A stretch of 64,000 nt of DNA from Eledone cirrhosa. Its lineage: Eukaryota > Mollusca > Cephalopoda > Octopoda > Eledonidae. This document shows positions 13,770 to 27,900 of the stretch, one piece after another. Where the stretch lies: NCBI GenBank assembly GCA_964016885.1, contig OZ024740.1:295961670-296025669 (forward strand). The letters are read 5' to 3'. How positions within the stretch are numbered: the first letter of the stretch is position 1; every line of letters begins with the position of its first letter. The notes under the pieces are model-generated. The model saw nothing but the letters and a program-made list of their open reading frames with translations. It was not told the origin of the DNA and made no database searches. The position numbers were made by a program, and so were the translations under genes.

Positions 13770-13799
13770 GACAGTGAGTAGCTAAGAATATATTATATA
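13770..13799 (+). repeat. 30-bp AGTAGCT unit variant (11 copies)
   Basis: Two bases are lost, giving GTGAGTAGCTAAG, and with them the GTAC site. AGTAGCT starts at 13777, 22891, 25948, 27982, 31039, 34614, 37671, 47149, 52155, 57010 and 60301. It always follows a GTATTGAG unit whose A/T half reads TATTTAG. The spacing 3,057 bp occurs three times (22891-25948, 27982-31039, 34614-37671), showing that this interval was carried intact through successive duplications. It is absent before 13.7 kb. Confidence 0.9.
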
Positions 13800-16700
13800 G
13801 ACAGTGAGTGTACCTAAGAATATATTATATAGACAGTGAGTGTACACGAGAATATATATAGACAGTGAGTGTACCTAAGAATATATTATATAGACAGTGA
13901 GTGTATCTAAGAATATATTATATAGACGGTGAGTGTACATAAGAATATATTATATAGACAGTGAGTGTACCTAAGAATATATTATATAGACAGTGAGTGT
14001 ACCTAACAATATATTATATAGACAGTGAGTGTACCTAAGAATATATTATATAGACAGTGAGTGTACCTAAGAATATATTATATAGACAGTGAGTGTACCT
14101 AAGAATATATTATATAGTTAGTGAGTGTACCTAAGAATATATTATATAGACAGTGAATGTACCTAAGAATATATTATATAGATAGTGAGTGTACCTCAGA
14201 ATATATTATATAGACAGTGAGTGTATCTAAGAATATATTATATAGACAGTGAGTGTACCTAAGAATATATTATATAGACAGTGACTGTACCTAAGAATAT
14301 ATTATATAGACAGTGAGTGTACCTAAGAATATATTATATAGACAGTGAATGTACCTAAGATTATATTATATAGACAGTGACTGTACCTAAGAATATATTA
14401 TATAGACAGTGAGTGTACCTAAGATTATATTATATAGACAGTGACTGTACCTAAGAATATATTATATAGACAGTGAGTGTACCTAAGAATATATTATATA
14501 GACAGTGAATGTACCTAAGATTATATTATATAGACAGTGACTGTACCTAAGAATATATTATATAGACAGTGAGTGTACCTAAGATTATATTATATAGACA
14601 GTGACTGTACCTAAGAATATATTATATAGACAGTGAGTGTACCTAAGAATATATTACATAGACAGTGAGTGTACCTAAGAATATATTATATAGACAGTGA
14701 ATGTATCTAACAATATATTATATAGACAGTGAGTGTACTGAGAATATATTATATAGACAGTGAGTGTAATGAGAATATTTCATATAGACAGTGAATGTAC
14801 CTAACAATATATTATATAGACAGTGAGTGTACTGAGAGTATATTATATAGACAGTGAGTGTACTGAGAATATATTATATAGACAGTGAGTGTACCTAAGA
14901 ATATATTATATAGACAGTGAGTGTACCTAAGAATATATTATATAGACAGTGAGTGTACTGAGAATATATTATATAGACAATGAGTGTACCTAAGAATATA
15001 CTATAAAGACAGTGAGTGTACCTAAGAATATATTATATAGACAGTGAGTGTACCTGAGAATATACTATATAGACAGTGAGTGTACCTAAGAATATATTAT
15101 ATAGACAGTGAGTGTACCTTAGAATATATTATATAGACAGTGAGTGTACCAAATAATATATTATATAGACAGTGAGTCTACCTAAGAATATATTATATAG
15201 ATAGTGAGTGTACCTAAGAATATATTATATAGACAGTGAGTGTATCTAAGAATATATTATATAGACAGTGAGTGTATCTAAGAATATATTATATAGATAG
15301 TGAGTGTACCTAAGAATATATTATATAGACAGTGAGTGTACCTAAGCATATATTATATAGACAGGAGTGTACCTGAGAATATATTATATAGACAGTGAGT
15401 GTATCTAAGATCTAAGAATATATTATATAGACAGTGAGTTTACTGAGAATATATTATATAGACAGCCAGTGTACCTAAGCATATATTATATAGACAGTGA
15501 GTGTACCCGAGAATATATATAGACAGTGAGTGTACCTAAGAATATATTATATAGACAGTGAGTGTATCTAAGAATATATTATATAGACAGTGAGTGTACA
15601 TAAGAATATATTATATAGACAGTGACTGTACCTAAGAATATATTATATAGACAGTGAGTGTACCTAACAATATATTATATAGACAGTGAGTCTACCTAAA
15701 AATATATTATATAGACAGTGAGTGTACCTAAGAATATATTATATAGACAGTGAGTGTATCTAAGAATATATTATATAGGTAGTGAGTGTACCTAAGAATA
15801 TATTATATAGACAGTGAGTGTATCTAAGAATATATTATATAGACAGTGAGTGTACCTAAGAATATATTATATAGACAGTGACTGTACCTAAGAATATATT
15901 ATATAGACAGTGAGTGTACCTAAGAATATATTATATAGACAGTGAATGTACCTAAGATTATATTATATAGACAGTGACTGTACCTAAGAATATATTATAT
16001 AGACAGTGAGTGTAACTAAGATTATATTATATAGACAGTGACTGTACCTAAGAATATATTATATAGACAGTGAGTGTACCTAAGAATATATTACATAGAC
16101 AGTGAGTGTACCTAAGAATATATTATATAGACAGTGAATGTATCTAACAATATATTATATAGACAGTGAGTGTACTGAGAATATATTATATAGACAGTGA
16201 GTGTAATGAGAATATTTCATATAGACAGTGAATGTACCTAACAATATATTATATAGACAGTGAGTGTACTGAGAGTATATTATATAGACAGTGAGTGTAC
16301 TGAGAATATATTATATAGACAGTGAGTGTACCTAACAATATATTATATAGACAGTGAGTGTACCTAACAATATATTATATAGACAGTGAGTGTACCTAAG
16401 AATATATTATATAGACAGTGAGTGTACCTGAGAATATATTATATAGACAGTGATCGTACCTAAGAATATATTATATAGACAGTGAGTGTACCTAAGAATA
16501 TATTATATAGACAGTGAGTGTACCTAAGAATATATTATATAGACAGTGAGTGTACCTAAGAATATATTATATAGACAGTGAGTGTACCTAAGAATATATT
16601 ATATAGATAGTGAGTGTACCTAAGAATATATTATATAGATAGTGAGTGTACCTAAGAATACATTATATAGACAGTGAGTGTATCTAAGAATATATTATAT

Positions 16701-17899
16701 GGACAGTGAGTGTAACTAAGCATATATTATATAGACAGGAGTGTACCTGAGAATATATTATATAGACAGTGAGTGTATCTAAGATCTAAGAAAATATTAT
16801 ATAGACAGTGAGTGTACCTAAGTATATATTATATAGACAGTGAGTGTACCTAAGAATATATTATATAGACAGTGAGTGTACCTAAGAATATATTATATAG
16901 ACAGTGAGTGTACCTAAGAATATATTATATAGACAGTGAGTGTACCTAAGAATATATTATATAGACAGCGAGTGTACCTAAAATATATTATATAGACAGT
17001 GAGTGTACATAAGAATATATTATATAGACAGTGATTGTACCTAACAATATATTATATAGATAGTGAATGTACCTAACAATATATTATATAGACAGTGAGT
17101 GTACCTAAGAATATATTATATAGACAGTTAATGTATCTAACAATATATTATATAGACAGTGAGTGTACTGAGAATATATTATATAGACAGTGAGTGTAAT
17201 GAGAATATATTATATAGACAGTGAATGTATCTAACAATATATTATATAGACAGTGAGTGTACTGAGAGTATATTATATAGACAGTGAGTGTACTGAGAAT
17301 ATATTATATAGACATGAGTGTACCTAAGAATATATTACATAGACAGTGAGTGTACCTAAGAATATATTATATAGACAGTGAGTGTACCTAAGAATATATT
17401 ATATAGACAGTGAGTGTACTGAGAATATATTATATAGACAGTGAGTGTACCTAAGTATATATTATATAGACAGTGAGTGTACCTAAGAATATATTATATA
17501 GACAGTGAGTGTACCTGAGAATATACTATATAGACAGTGAGTGTACCTAAGAATATATTATATAGACAGTGAGTGTACCTTAGAATATATTATATAGACA
17601 GTGAGTGTACCAAATAATATATTATATAGACAGTGAGTCTACCTAAGAATATATTATATAGATAGTGAGTGTACCTAAGAATATATTATATAGACAGTGA
17701 GTGTATCTAAGAATATATTATATAGACAGTGAGTGTATCTAAGAATATATTATATGGACAGTGAGTGTACCTAAGCATATATTATATAGACAGGAGTGTA
17801 CCTGAGAATATATTATATAGACAGTGAGTGTATCTAAGATCTAAGAATATATTATATAGACAGTGAGTTTACTGAGAATATATTATATAGACAGCCAGT

Positions 17900-20800
17900 T
17901 TACCTAAGCATATATTATATAGACAGTGAGTGTACCCGAGAATATATATAGACAGTGAGTGTACCTAAGAATATATTATATAGACAGTGAGTGTATCTAA
18001 GAATATATTATATAGACGGTGAGTGTACATAAGAATATATTATATAGACAGTGAGTGTACCTAAGAATATATTATATAGACAGTGAGTGTACCTAACAAT
18101 ATATTATATAGACTGTGAGTGTACCTAAGAATATATTATATAGACAGTGAGTGTACCTAAGAATATATTATATAGACAGTGAGTGTACCTAAGAATATAT
18201 TATATAGTTAGTGAGTGTACCTAAGAATATATTATATAGACAGTGAATGTACCTAAGAATATATTATATAGATAGTGAGTGTACCTCAGAATATATTATA
18301 TAGACAGTGAGTGTATCTAAGAATATTTTATATAGACAGTGAGTGTACCTAAGAATATATTATATAGACAGTGACTGTACCTAAGAATATATTATATAGA
18401 CAGTGAGTGTACCTAAGAATATATTATATAGACAGTGAATGTACCTAAGATTATATTATATAGACAGTGACTGTACCTAAGAATATATTATATAGACAGT
18501 GAGTGTACCTAAGATTATATTATATAGACAGTGACTGTACCTAAGAATATATTATATAGACAGTGAATGTACCTAAGAATATATTACATAGACAGTGAGT
18601 GTACCTAAGAATATATTATATAGACAGTGAATGTATCTAACAATATATTATATAGACAGTGAGTGTACTGAGAATATATTATATAGACAGTGAGTGTAAT
18701 GAGAATATTTCATATAGACAGTGAATGTACCTAACAATATATTATATAGACAGTGAGTGTACTGAGAGTATATTATATAGACAGTGAGTGTACTGAGAAT
18801 ATATTATATAGACAGTGAGTGTACCTAAGAATATATTATATAGACAGTGAGTGTACCTAAGAATATATTATATAGACAGTGAGTGTACCTAAGAATATAT
18901 TATATAGACAGTGAGTGTACCTGAGAATATATTACATAGACAGTGATTGTACCTAAGAATATATTATATAGACAGTGAGTGTACCTAAGAATATATTATA
19001 TAGACAGTGAGTGTACCTAAGAATATATTATATAGACAGTGAGTGTACCTAAGAGTATATTATATAGATAGTGAGTGTACCTAAGAATATATTATATAGA
19101 CAGTGAGTGTACCTAAGAATATATTATATAGACAGTGGATGTACCTAAGAATATATTATATAGATAGTGAGTGTACCTCAGAATATATTATATAGACAGT
19201 GAGTGTACCTAAGAATATATTATATAGACAGTGAGTGTACCTAAGATTATATTATATAGACAGTGACTGTACCTAAGAATATATTATATAGACAGTGAGT
19301 GTACCTAAGAATATATTACATAGACAGTGACTGTACCTAACAATATATTATATAGATAGTGAATGTACCTAAGAATATATTATATAGACAGTGAGTGTAC
19401 CTAAGAATATATTATATAGACAGTGAATGTATCTAACAATATATTATATAGACAGTGAGTGTACTGAGAATATATTATATAGACAGTGAGTGTAATGAGA
19501 ATATTTCATATAGACAGTGAGTGTACTGAGAGTATATTATATAGACAGTGAGTGTACTGAGAATATATTATATAGACAGTGAGTGTACCTAAGCATATAT
19601 TATATAGACAGTGAGTGTACCCGAGAATATATATAGACAGTGAGTGTACCTAAGAATATATTATATAGACAGTGAGTGTATCTAAGAATATATTATATAG
19701 ACGGTGAGTGTACATAAGAATATATTATATAGACAGTGAGTGTACCTAAGAATATATTATATAGACAGTGAGTGTACCTAACAATATATTATATAGACTG
19801 TGAGTGTACCTAAGAATATATTATATAGACAGTGAGTGTACCTAAGAATATATTATATAGACAGTGAGTGTACCTAAGAATATATTATATAGTTAGTGAG
19901 TGTACCTAAGAATATATTATATAGACAGTGAATGTACCTAAGAATATATTATATAGATAGTGAGTGTACCTCAGAATATATTATATAGACAGTGAGTGTA
20001 TCTAAGAATATTTTATATAGACAGTGAGTGTACCTAAGAATATATTATATAGACAGTGACTGTACCTAAGAATATATTATATAGACAGTGAGTGTACCTA
20101 AGAATATATTATATAGACAGTGAATGTACCTAAGATTATATTATATAGACAGTGACTGTACCTAAGAATATATTATATAGACAGTGAGTGTACCTAAGAT
20201 TATATTATATAGACAGTGACTGTACCTAAGAATATATTATATAGACAGTGAATGTACCTAAGAATATATTACATAGACAGTGAGTGTACCTAAGAATATA
20301 TTATATAGACAGTGAATGTATCTAACAATATATTATATAGACAGTGAGTGTACTGAGAATATATTATATAGACAGTGAGTGTAATGAGAATATTTCATAT
20401 AGACAGTGAATGTACCTAACAATATATTATATAGACAGTGAGTGTACTGAGAGTATATTATATAGACAGTGAGTGTACTGAGAATATATTATATAGACAG
20501 TGAGTGTACCTAAGAATATATTATATAGACAGTGAGTGTACCTAAGAATATATTATATAGACAGTGAGTGTACCTAAGAATATATTATATAGACAGTGAG
20601 TGTACCTGAGAATATATTACATAGACAGTGATTGTACCTAAGAATATATTATATAGACAGTGAGTGTACCTAAGAATATATTATATAGACAGTGAGTGTA
20701 CCTAAGAATATATTATATAGACAGTGAGTGTACCTAAGAGTATATTATATAGATAGTGAGTGTACCTAAGAATATATTATATAGACAGTGAGTGTACCTA

Positions 20801-21270
20801 AGAATATATTATATAGACAGTGGATGTACCTAAGAATATATTATATAGATAGTGAGTGTACCTCAGAATATATTATATAGACAGTGAGTGTACCTAAGAA
20901 TATATTATATAGACAGTGAGTGTACCTAAGATTATATTATATAGACAGTGACTGTACCTAAGAATATATTATATAGACAGTGAGTGTACCTAAGAATATA
21001 TTACATAGACAGTGACTGTACCTAACAATATATTATATAGATAGTGAATGTACCTAAGAATATATTATATAGACAGTGAGTGTACCTAAGAATATATTAT
21101 ATAGACAGTGAATGTATCTAACAATATATTATATAGACAGTGAGTGTACTGAGAATATATTATATAGACAGTGAGTGTAATGAGAATATTTCATATAGAC
21201 AGTGAATGTACCTAACAATATATTATATAGACAGTGAGTGTACTGAGAGTATATTATATAGACAGTGAGT
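17900..21270. repeat. 1,685-bp tandem duplication inside the second 7.4-kb copy
   Basis: The CCCGAG unit at 17935 recurs at 19620, the TATAGACTG variant at 18111 recurs at 19796, the TATAGTTAG variant at 18207 recurs at 19892, and ATTTCAT-type units at 18705 and 19501 recur at 20390 and 21186. All are exactly 1,685 bp apart. The private substitution making GACTGTGAG is absent from the equivalent site near 10.68 kb. So it arose in the second large copy and was then duplicated, which fixes the order: first the 7.4-kb duplication, then the substitution, then the 1,685-bp duplication. Confidence 0.9.
19501..19600. other. Duplication junction
   Basis: Up to about 19510 the unit order follows 12.07 kb. 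It then skips one unit (an AATGTACCTAAC type present at 12.09 and 21.20 kb), passes through two CTGAG units, and near 19585 continues with the AAGCATATATT / CCCGAG pair that belongs at 17.90 kb. This is the joining point of the two 1,685-bp copies. The joined sequence remains in unit register, with no filler bases. Confidence 0.75.
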
Positions 21271-24200
21271 GTACTGAGAATATATTATATAGACAGTGAG
21301 TGTACCTAAGAATATATTATATAGACAGTGAGTGTACCTAAGAATATATTATATAGACAGTGAGTGTACCTAAGAATATATTATATAGACAGTGAGTGTA
21401 CCTAAGAATATATTATATAGACAGTTAGTGTTCCTAAGAATATATTATATAGATAGTGAGTGTACCTAAGAATATTTTATATCGACAGTGAGTGTACCTA
21501 ATAATATATTATATAGACAGTGAGTGTACCTAACAATATATTATATAGACAGTGAATGTATCCAAGAATATATTATATAGACAGTGATTGTACCTAAGAA
21601 TATATTATATAGACAGTGACTGGACCTAATAATATATTATATAGACAGTGAGTGTACCTAACAATATATTATATAGACAGTGACTGTACCTAACAATATA
21701 TTATATAGACAGTGAGTGTACCTCAGAATATATTATATAGACAGTGAGTGTACCTAAGAATATATTATATAGACAGTGAATGTATCTAACAATATATTAT
21801 ATAGACAGTGAGTGTACTGAGAATATATTTTATAGACAGTGAGTGTAATGAGAATATTTCATATAGACAGTGAATGTACCTAACAATATATTATATAGAC
21901 AGTGAGTTTACTGAGAATATATTATATAGATAGTGAGTGTACCTAAGAATATTTTATATCGACAGTGAGTGTACCTAATAATATATTATATAGACAGTGA
22001 GTGTACCTAACAATATATTATATAGACAGTGAATGTATCCAAGAATATATTATATAGACAGTGATTGTACCTAAGAATATATTATATAGACAGTGACTGG
22101 ACCTAATAATATATTATATAGACAGTGAGTGTACCTAAGAATATATTATATAGACAGTGAGTGTACCTAAGAATATATTATATAGACAGTGAGTGTACCT
22201 CAGAATATATTATATAGACAGTGAGTGTACCTAAGAATATATTATATAGACAGTGAGTGTATCTAACAATATATTATATAGACAGTGAGTGTACTGAGAA
22301 TATATTTTATAGACAGTGAGTGTAATGAGAATATTTCATATAGACAGTGAATGTACCTAACAATATATTATATAGACAGTGAGTGTACTGAGAATATATT
22401 ATATAGACAGTGAGTGTACTGAGAATATATTATATAGACAGTGAGTGTACCTAAGAATATATTATATAGACAGTGAGTGTACCTAAGAATATATTATATA
22501 GACAGTGAGTGTACCTAAGAATATATTATATAGACAGTGAGTGTACCTAAGAATATATTATATAGACAGTTAGTGTTCCCTAGAATATATTATATAGATA
22601 GTGAGTGTACCTAAGAATATTTTATATAGACAGTGAGTGTACCTAATAATATATTATATAGACAGTGAGTGTACCTAACAATATATTATATAGACAGTGA
22701 ATGTATCCAAGAATATATTATATAGACAGTGATTGTACCTAAGAATATATTATATAGACAGTGACTGGACCTAATAATATATTATATAGACAGTGAGTGT
22801 ATCTAAGAATATATTATATAGACAGTGACTGTACCTAAGAATATATTATATAGACAGTGAGTGTATTGAGAATATATTATTTAGACAGTGAGTAGCTAAG
22901 AATATATTATATAGACAGTGAGTGTACCTAAGAATATATTATATAGACAGTGAGTGTACACGAGAATATATATAGACAGTGAGTGTACCTAAGAATATAT
23001 TATATAGACAGTGAGTGTATCTAAGAATATATTATATAGACGGTGAGTGTACATAAGAATATATTATATAGACAGTGAGTGTACCTAAGAATATATTATA
23101 TAGACAGTGAGTGTACCTAACAATATATTATATAGACAGTGAGTGTACCTAAGAATATATTATATAGACAGTGAGTGTACCTAAGAATATATTATATAGA
23201 CAGTGAGTGTACCTAAGAATATATTATATAGTTAGTGAGTGTACCTAAGAATATATTATATAGACAGTGAATGTACCTAAGAATATATTATATAGATAGT
23301 GAGTGTACCTCAGAATATATTATATAGACAGTGAGTGTATCTAAGAATATATTATATAGACAGTGAGTGTACCTAAGAATATATTATATAGACAGTGACT
23401 GTACCTAAGAATATATTATATAGACAGTGAGTGTACCTAAGAATATATTATATAGACAGTGAATGTACCTAAGATTATATTATATAGACAGTGACTGTAC
23501 CTAAGAATATATTATATAGACAGTGAGTGTACCTAAGATTATATTATATAGACAGTGACTGTACCTAAGAATATATTATATAGACAGTGAATGTACCTAA
23601 GAATATATTACATAGACAGTGAGTGTACCTAAGAATATATTATATAGACAGTGAATGTATCTAACAATATATTATATAGACAGTGAGTGTACTGAGAATA
23701 TATTATATAGACAGTGAGTGTAATGAGAATATTTCATATAGACAGTGAATGTACCTAACAATATATTATATAGACAGTGAGTGTACTGAGAGTATATTAT
23801 ATAGACAGTGAGTGTACTGAGAATATATTATATAGACAGTGAGTGTACCTAAGAATATATTATATAGACAGTGAGTGTACCTAAGAATATATTATATAGA
23901 CAGTGAGTGTACCTAAGAATATATTATATAGACAGTGAGTGTACCTGAGAATATATTACATAGACAGTGATTGTACCTAAGAATATATTATATAGACAGT
24001 GAGTGTACCTAAGAATATATTATATAGACAGTGAGTGTACCTAAGAATATATTATATAGACAGTGAGTGTACCTAAGAGTATATTATATAGATAGTGAGT
24101 GTACCTAAGAATATATTATATAGACAGTGAGTGTACCTAAGAATATATTATATAGACAGTGGATGTACCTAAGAATATATTATATAGATAGTGAGTGTAC

Positions 24201-24990
24201 CTCAGAGTATATTATATAGACAGTGAGTGTACCTAAGAATATATTATATAGACAGTGAGTGTACCTAAGATTATATTATATAGACAGTGACTGTACCTAA
24301 GAATATATTATATAGACAGTGAGTGTACCTAAGAATATATTACATAGACAGTGACTGTACCTAACAATATATTATATAGATAGTGAATGTACCTAAGAAT
24401 ATATTATATAGACAGTGAGTGTACCTAAGAATATATTATATAGACAGTGAATGTATCTAACAATATATTATATAGACAGTGAGTGTACTGAGAATATATT
24501 ATATAGACAGTGAGTGTAATGAGAATATTTCATATAGACAGTGAATGTACCTAACAATATATTATATAGACAGTGAGTGTACTGAGAGTATATTATATAG
24601 ACAGTGAGTGTACTGAGAATATATTATATAGACAGTGAGTGTACCTAAGAATATATTATATAGACAGTGAGTGTACCCAAGAATATATTATATAGACAGT
24701 GAGTGTACGTAAGAATATATTATATAGACAGTGAGTGTACCTAAGAATATATTATATAGACAGTTAGTGTTCCTAAGAATATATTATATAGATAGTGAGT
24801 GTACCTAAGAATATTTTATATCGACAGTGAGTGTACCTAATAATATATTATATAGACAGTGAGTGTACCTAACAATATATTATATAGACAGTGAATGTAT
24901 CCAAGAATATATTATATAGACAGTGATTGTACCTAAGAATATATTATATAGACAGTGACTGGACCTAATAATATATTATATAGACAGTGA
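19630..24990. repeat. 3,339-bp repeat relation (19.63-21.65 kb with 22.97-24.99 kb)
   Basis: Landmarks at 19892, 20390, 21186 and 21425 (TATAGTTAG, two ATTTCAT-type units and the TTAGTGTTC unit) recur at 23231, 23729, 24525 and 24764, each 3,339 bp later. The same offset links 10778 to 14117 in the first large copy, so the 3,339-bp step predates the 7.4-kb duplication. Correspondence ends near 24.99 kb, where the second copy has two CTGGACC units in a row and the first has one. Confidence 0.78.
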
Positions 24991-27900
24991 CTGGACCTAA
25001 TAATATATTATATAGACAGTGAGTGTACCTAACAATATATTATATAGACAGTGACTGTACCTAACAATATATTATATAGACAGTGAGTGTACCTAAGAAT
25101 ATATTATATAGACAGTGAGTGTACCTAACAATATATAATATAGACAGTGAGTGTATCTAAGAATATATTATATAGACAGTGATTGTACCTAAGAATATAT
25201 TATATAGATAGTGGGTGCACCTAAGAATATATTATATAGACAGTGAGTGTACCTAAGAATATATTATATAGACAGTGAATGTACCTACGAATATATTATA
25301 TAGATAGTGAGTGTACCTCAGAATATATAATATAGAGAGTGAGTGTACCTAAGAATATATTATATAGACAGTGACTGTACCTAAGAATATATTATATAGA
25401 CAGTGAGTGTACTTAAGAATATATTATATAGACAGTGACTGTACCTAACAATATATTATATAGACAGTGAGTGTACTGAGAATATATTATATAAACAGTG
25501 AGTGTACCTAAGAATATATTATATAGACAGTGAGTGTACCTAAGAATATATTATATAGACAGTGAGTGTACCTAAGAATATATTATATAGACAGTGAGTG
25601 TACCTAAGAATATATTATATAGACAGTTAGTGTTCCCTAGAATATATTATATAGATAGTGAGTGTACCTAAGAATATTTTATATAGACAGTGAGTGTACC
25701 AAATAATATATTATATAGACATTGAGTGTACCTAACAATATATTATATAGACAGTGAATGTATCCAAGAATATATTATATAGACAGTGATTGTACCTAAG
25801 AATATATTATATAGACAGTGACTGGACCTAATAATATGTTATATAGACAGTGAGTGTATCTAAGAATATATTATATAGACAGTGACTGTACCTAAGAATA
25901 TATTATATAGACAGTGAGTGTATTGAGAATATATTATTTAGACAGTGAGTAGCTAAGAATATATTATATAGACAGTGAGTGTACCTAAGAATATATTATA
26001 TAGACAGTGAGTGTACCTAAGAATATATTATATAGACAGTGAGTGTACCTGAGAATATATTATATAGACAGTGAGTGTACCTCAGAATATATTACATAGA
26101 CAGTGACTGTACCTAACAATATATTATATAGATAGTGAATGTACCTAAGAATATATTATATAGACAGTGAGTGTACCTAAGAATATATTATATAGACAGT
26201 GAATGTATCTAACAATATATTATATAGACAGTGAGTGTACTGAGAATATATTATATAGACAGTGAGTGTAATGAGAATATTTCATATAGACAGTGAATGT
26301 ACCTAACAATATATTATATAGACAGTGAGTGTACTGAGAGTATATTATGTAGACAGTGAGTGTACTGAGAATATATTATATAGACAGTGAGTGTACCTAA
26401 GAATATATTATATAGACAGTGAGTGTACCTAAGAATATATTATATAGACAGTGAGTGTACCTAAGAATATATTATATAGACTGTGAGTGTACCTAAGAAT
26501 ATATTATATAGACAGTTAGTGTTCCTAAGAATATATTATATAGATAGTGAGTGTACCTAAGAATATTTTATATCGACAGTGAGTGTACCTAATAATATAT
26601 TATATAGACAGTGAGTGTACCTAACAATATATTATATAGACAGTGAATGTATCCAAGAATATATTATATAGACAGTGATTGTACCTAAGAATATATTATA
26701 TAGACAGTGACTGGACCTAATAATATATTATATAGACAGTGAGTGTACCTAACAATATATTATATAGACAGTGACTGTACCTAACAATATATTATATAGA
26801 CAGTGAGTGTACCTCAGAATATATTATATAGACAGTGAGTGTACCTAAGAATATATTATATAGACAGTGAGTGTATCTAACAATATATTATATAGACAGT
26901 GAGTGTACTGAGAATATATTTTATAGACAGTGAGTGTAATGAGAATATTTCATATAGACAGTGAATGTACCTAACAATATATTATATAGACAGTGAGTTT
27001 ACTGAGAATATATTATATAGATAGTGAGTGTACCTAAGAATATTTTATATCGACAGTGAGTGTACCTAATAATATATTATATAGACAGTGAGTGTACCTA
27101 ACAATATATTATATAGACAGTGAATGTATCCAAGAATATATTATATAGACAGTGATTGTACCTAAGAATATATTATATAGACAGTGACTGGACCTAATAA
27201 TATATTATATAGACAGTGAGTGTACCTAAGAATATATTATATAGACAGTGAGTGTACCTAAGAATATATTATATAGACAGTGAGTGTACCTCAGAATATA
27301 TTATATAGACAGTGAGTGTACCTAAGAATATATTATATAGACAGTGAGTGTATCTAACAATATATTATATAGACAGTGAGTGTACTGAGAATATATTTTA
27401 TAGACAGTGAGTGTAATGAGAATATTTCATATAGACAGTGAATGTACCTAACAATATATTATATAGACAGTGAGTGTACTGAGAATATATTATATAGACA
27501 GTGAGTGTACTGAGAATATATTATATAGACAGTGAGTGTACCTAAGAATATATTATATAGACAGTGAGTGTACCTAAGAATATATTATATAGACAGTGAG
27601 TGTACCTAAGAATATATTATATAGACAGTGAGTGTACCTAAGAATATATTATATAGACAGTTAGTGTTCCCTAGAATATATTATATAGATAGTGAGTGTA
27701 CCTAAGAATATTTTATATAGACAGTGAGTGTACCTAATAATATATTATATAGACAGTGAGTGTACCTAACAATATATTATATAGACAGTGAATGTATCCA
27801 AGAATATATTATATAGACAGTGATTGTACCTAAGAATATATTATATAGACAGTGACTGGACCTAATAATATATTATATAGACAGTGAGTGTATCTAAGAA

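Larger units (their letters stand above)
7265..23575. repeat. Large segmental duplication: 7.27-14.45 kb and 14.45-23.57 kb
   Basis: This is the largest continuous duplication visible. ATTTCAT-type units at 7602, 8783, 11276, 12072, 12740 and 13217 pair with 14775, 16212, 18705, 19501, 21854 and 22331. The offset is 7,173 bp at first. It becomes 7,429 after the 256-bp deletion in copy 1, then 9,114 after a 1,685-bp tandem duplication in copy 2. AGATCT sites agree: 8235 with 15408, 9353 with 16782, 10408 with 17837. The 30-bp unit at 13777 pairs with 22891. Between these two events no net indel is visible over several kb, which is notable for a 32-bp tandem repeat. The junction near 14.45 kb joins a unit typical of the end of copy 1 to one typical of 7.27 kb. 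Confidence 0.85.
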
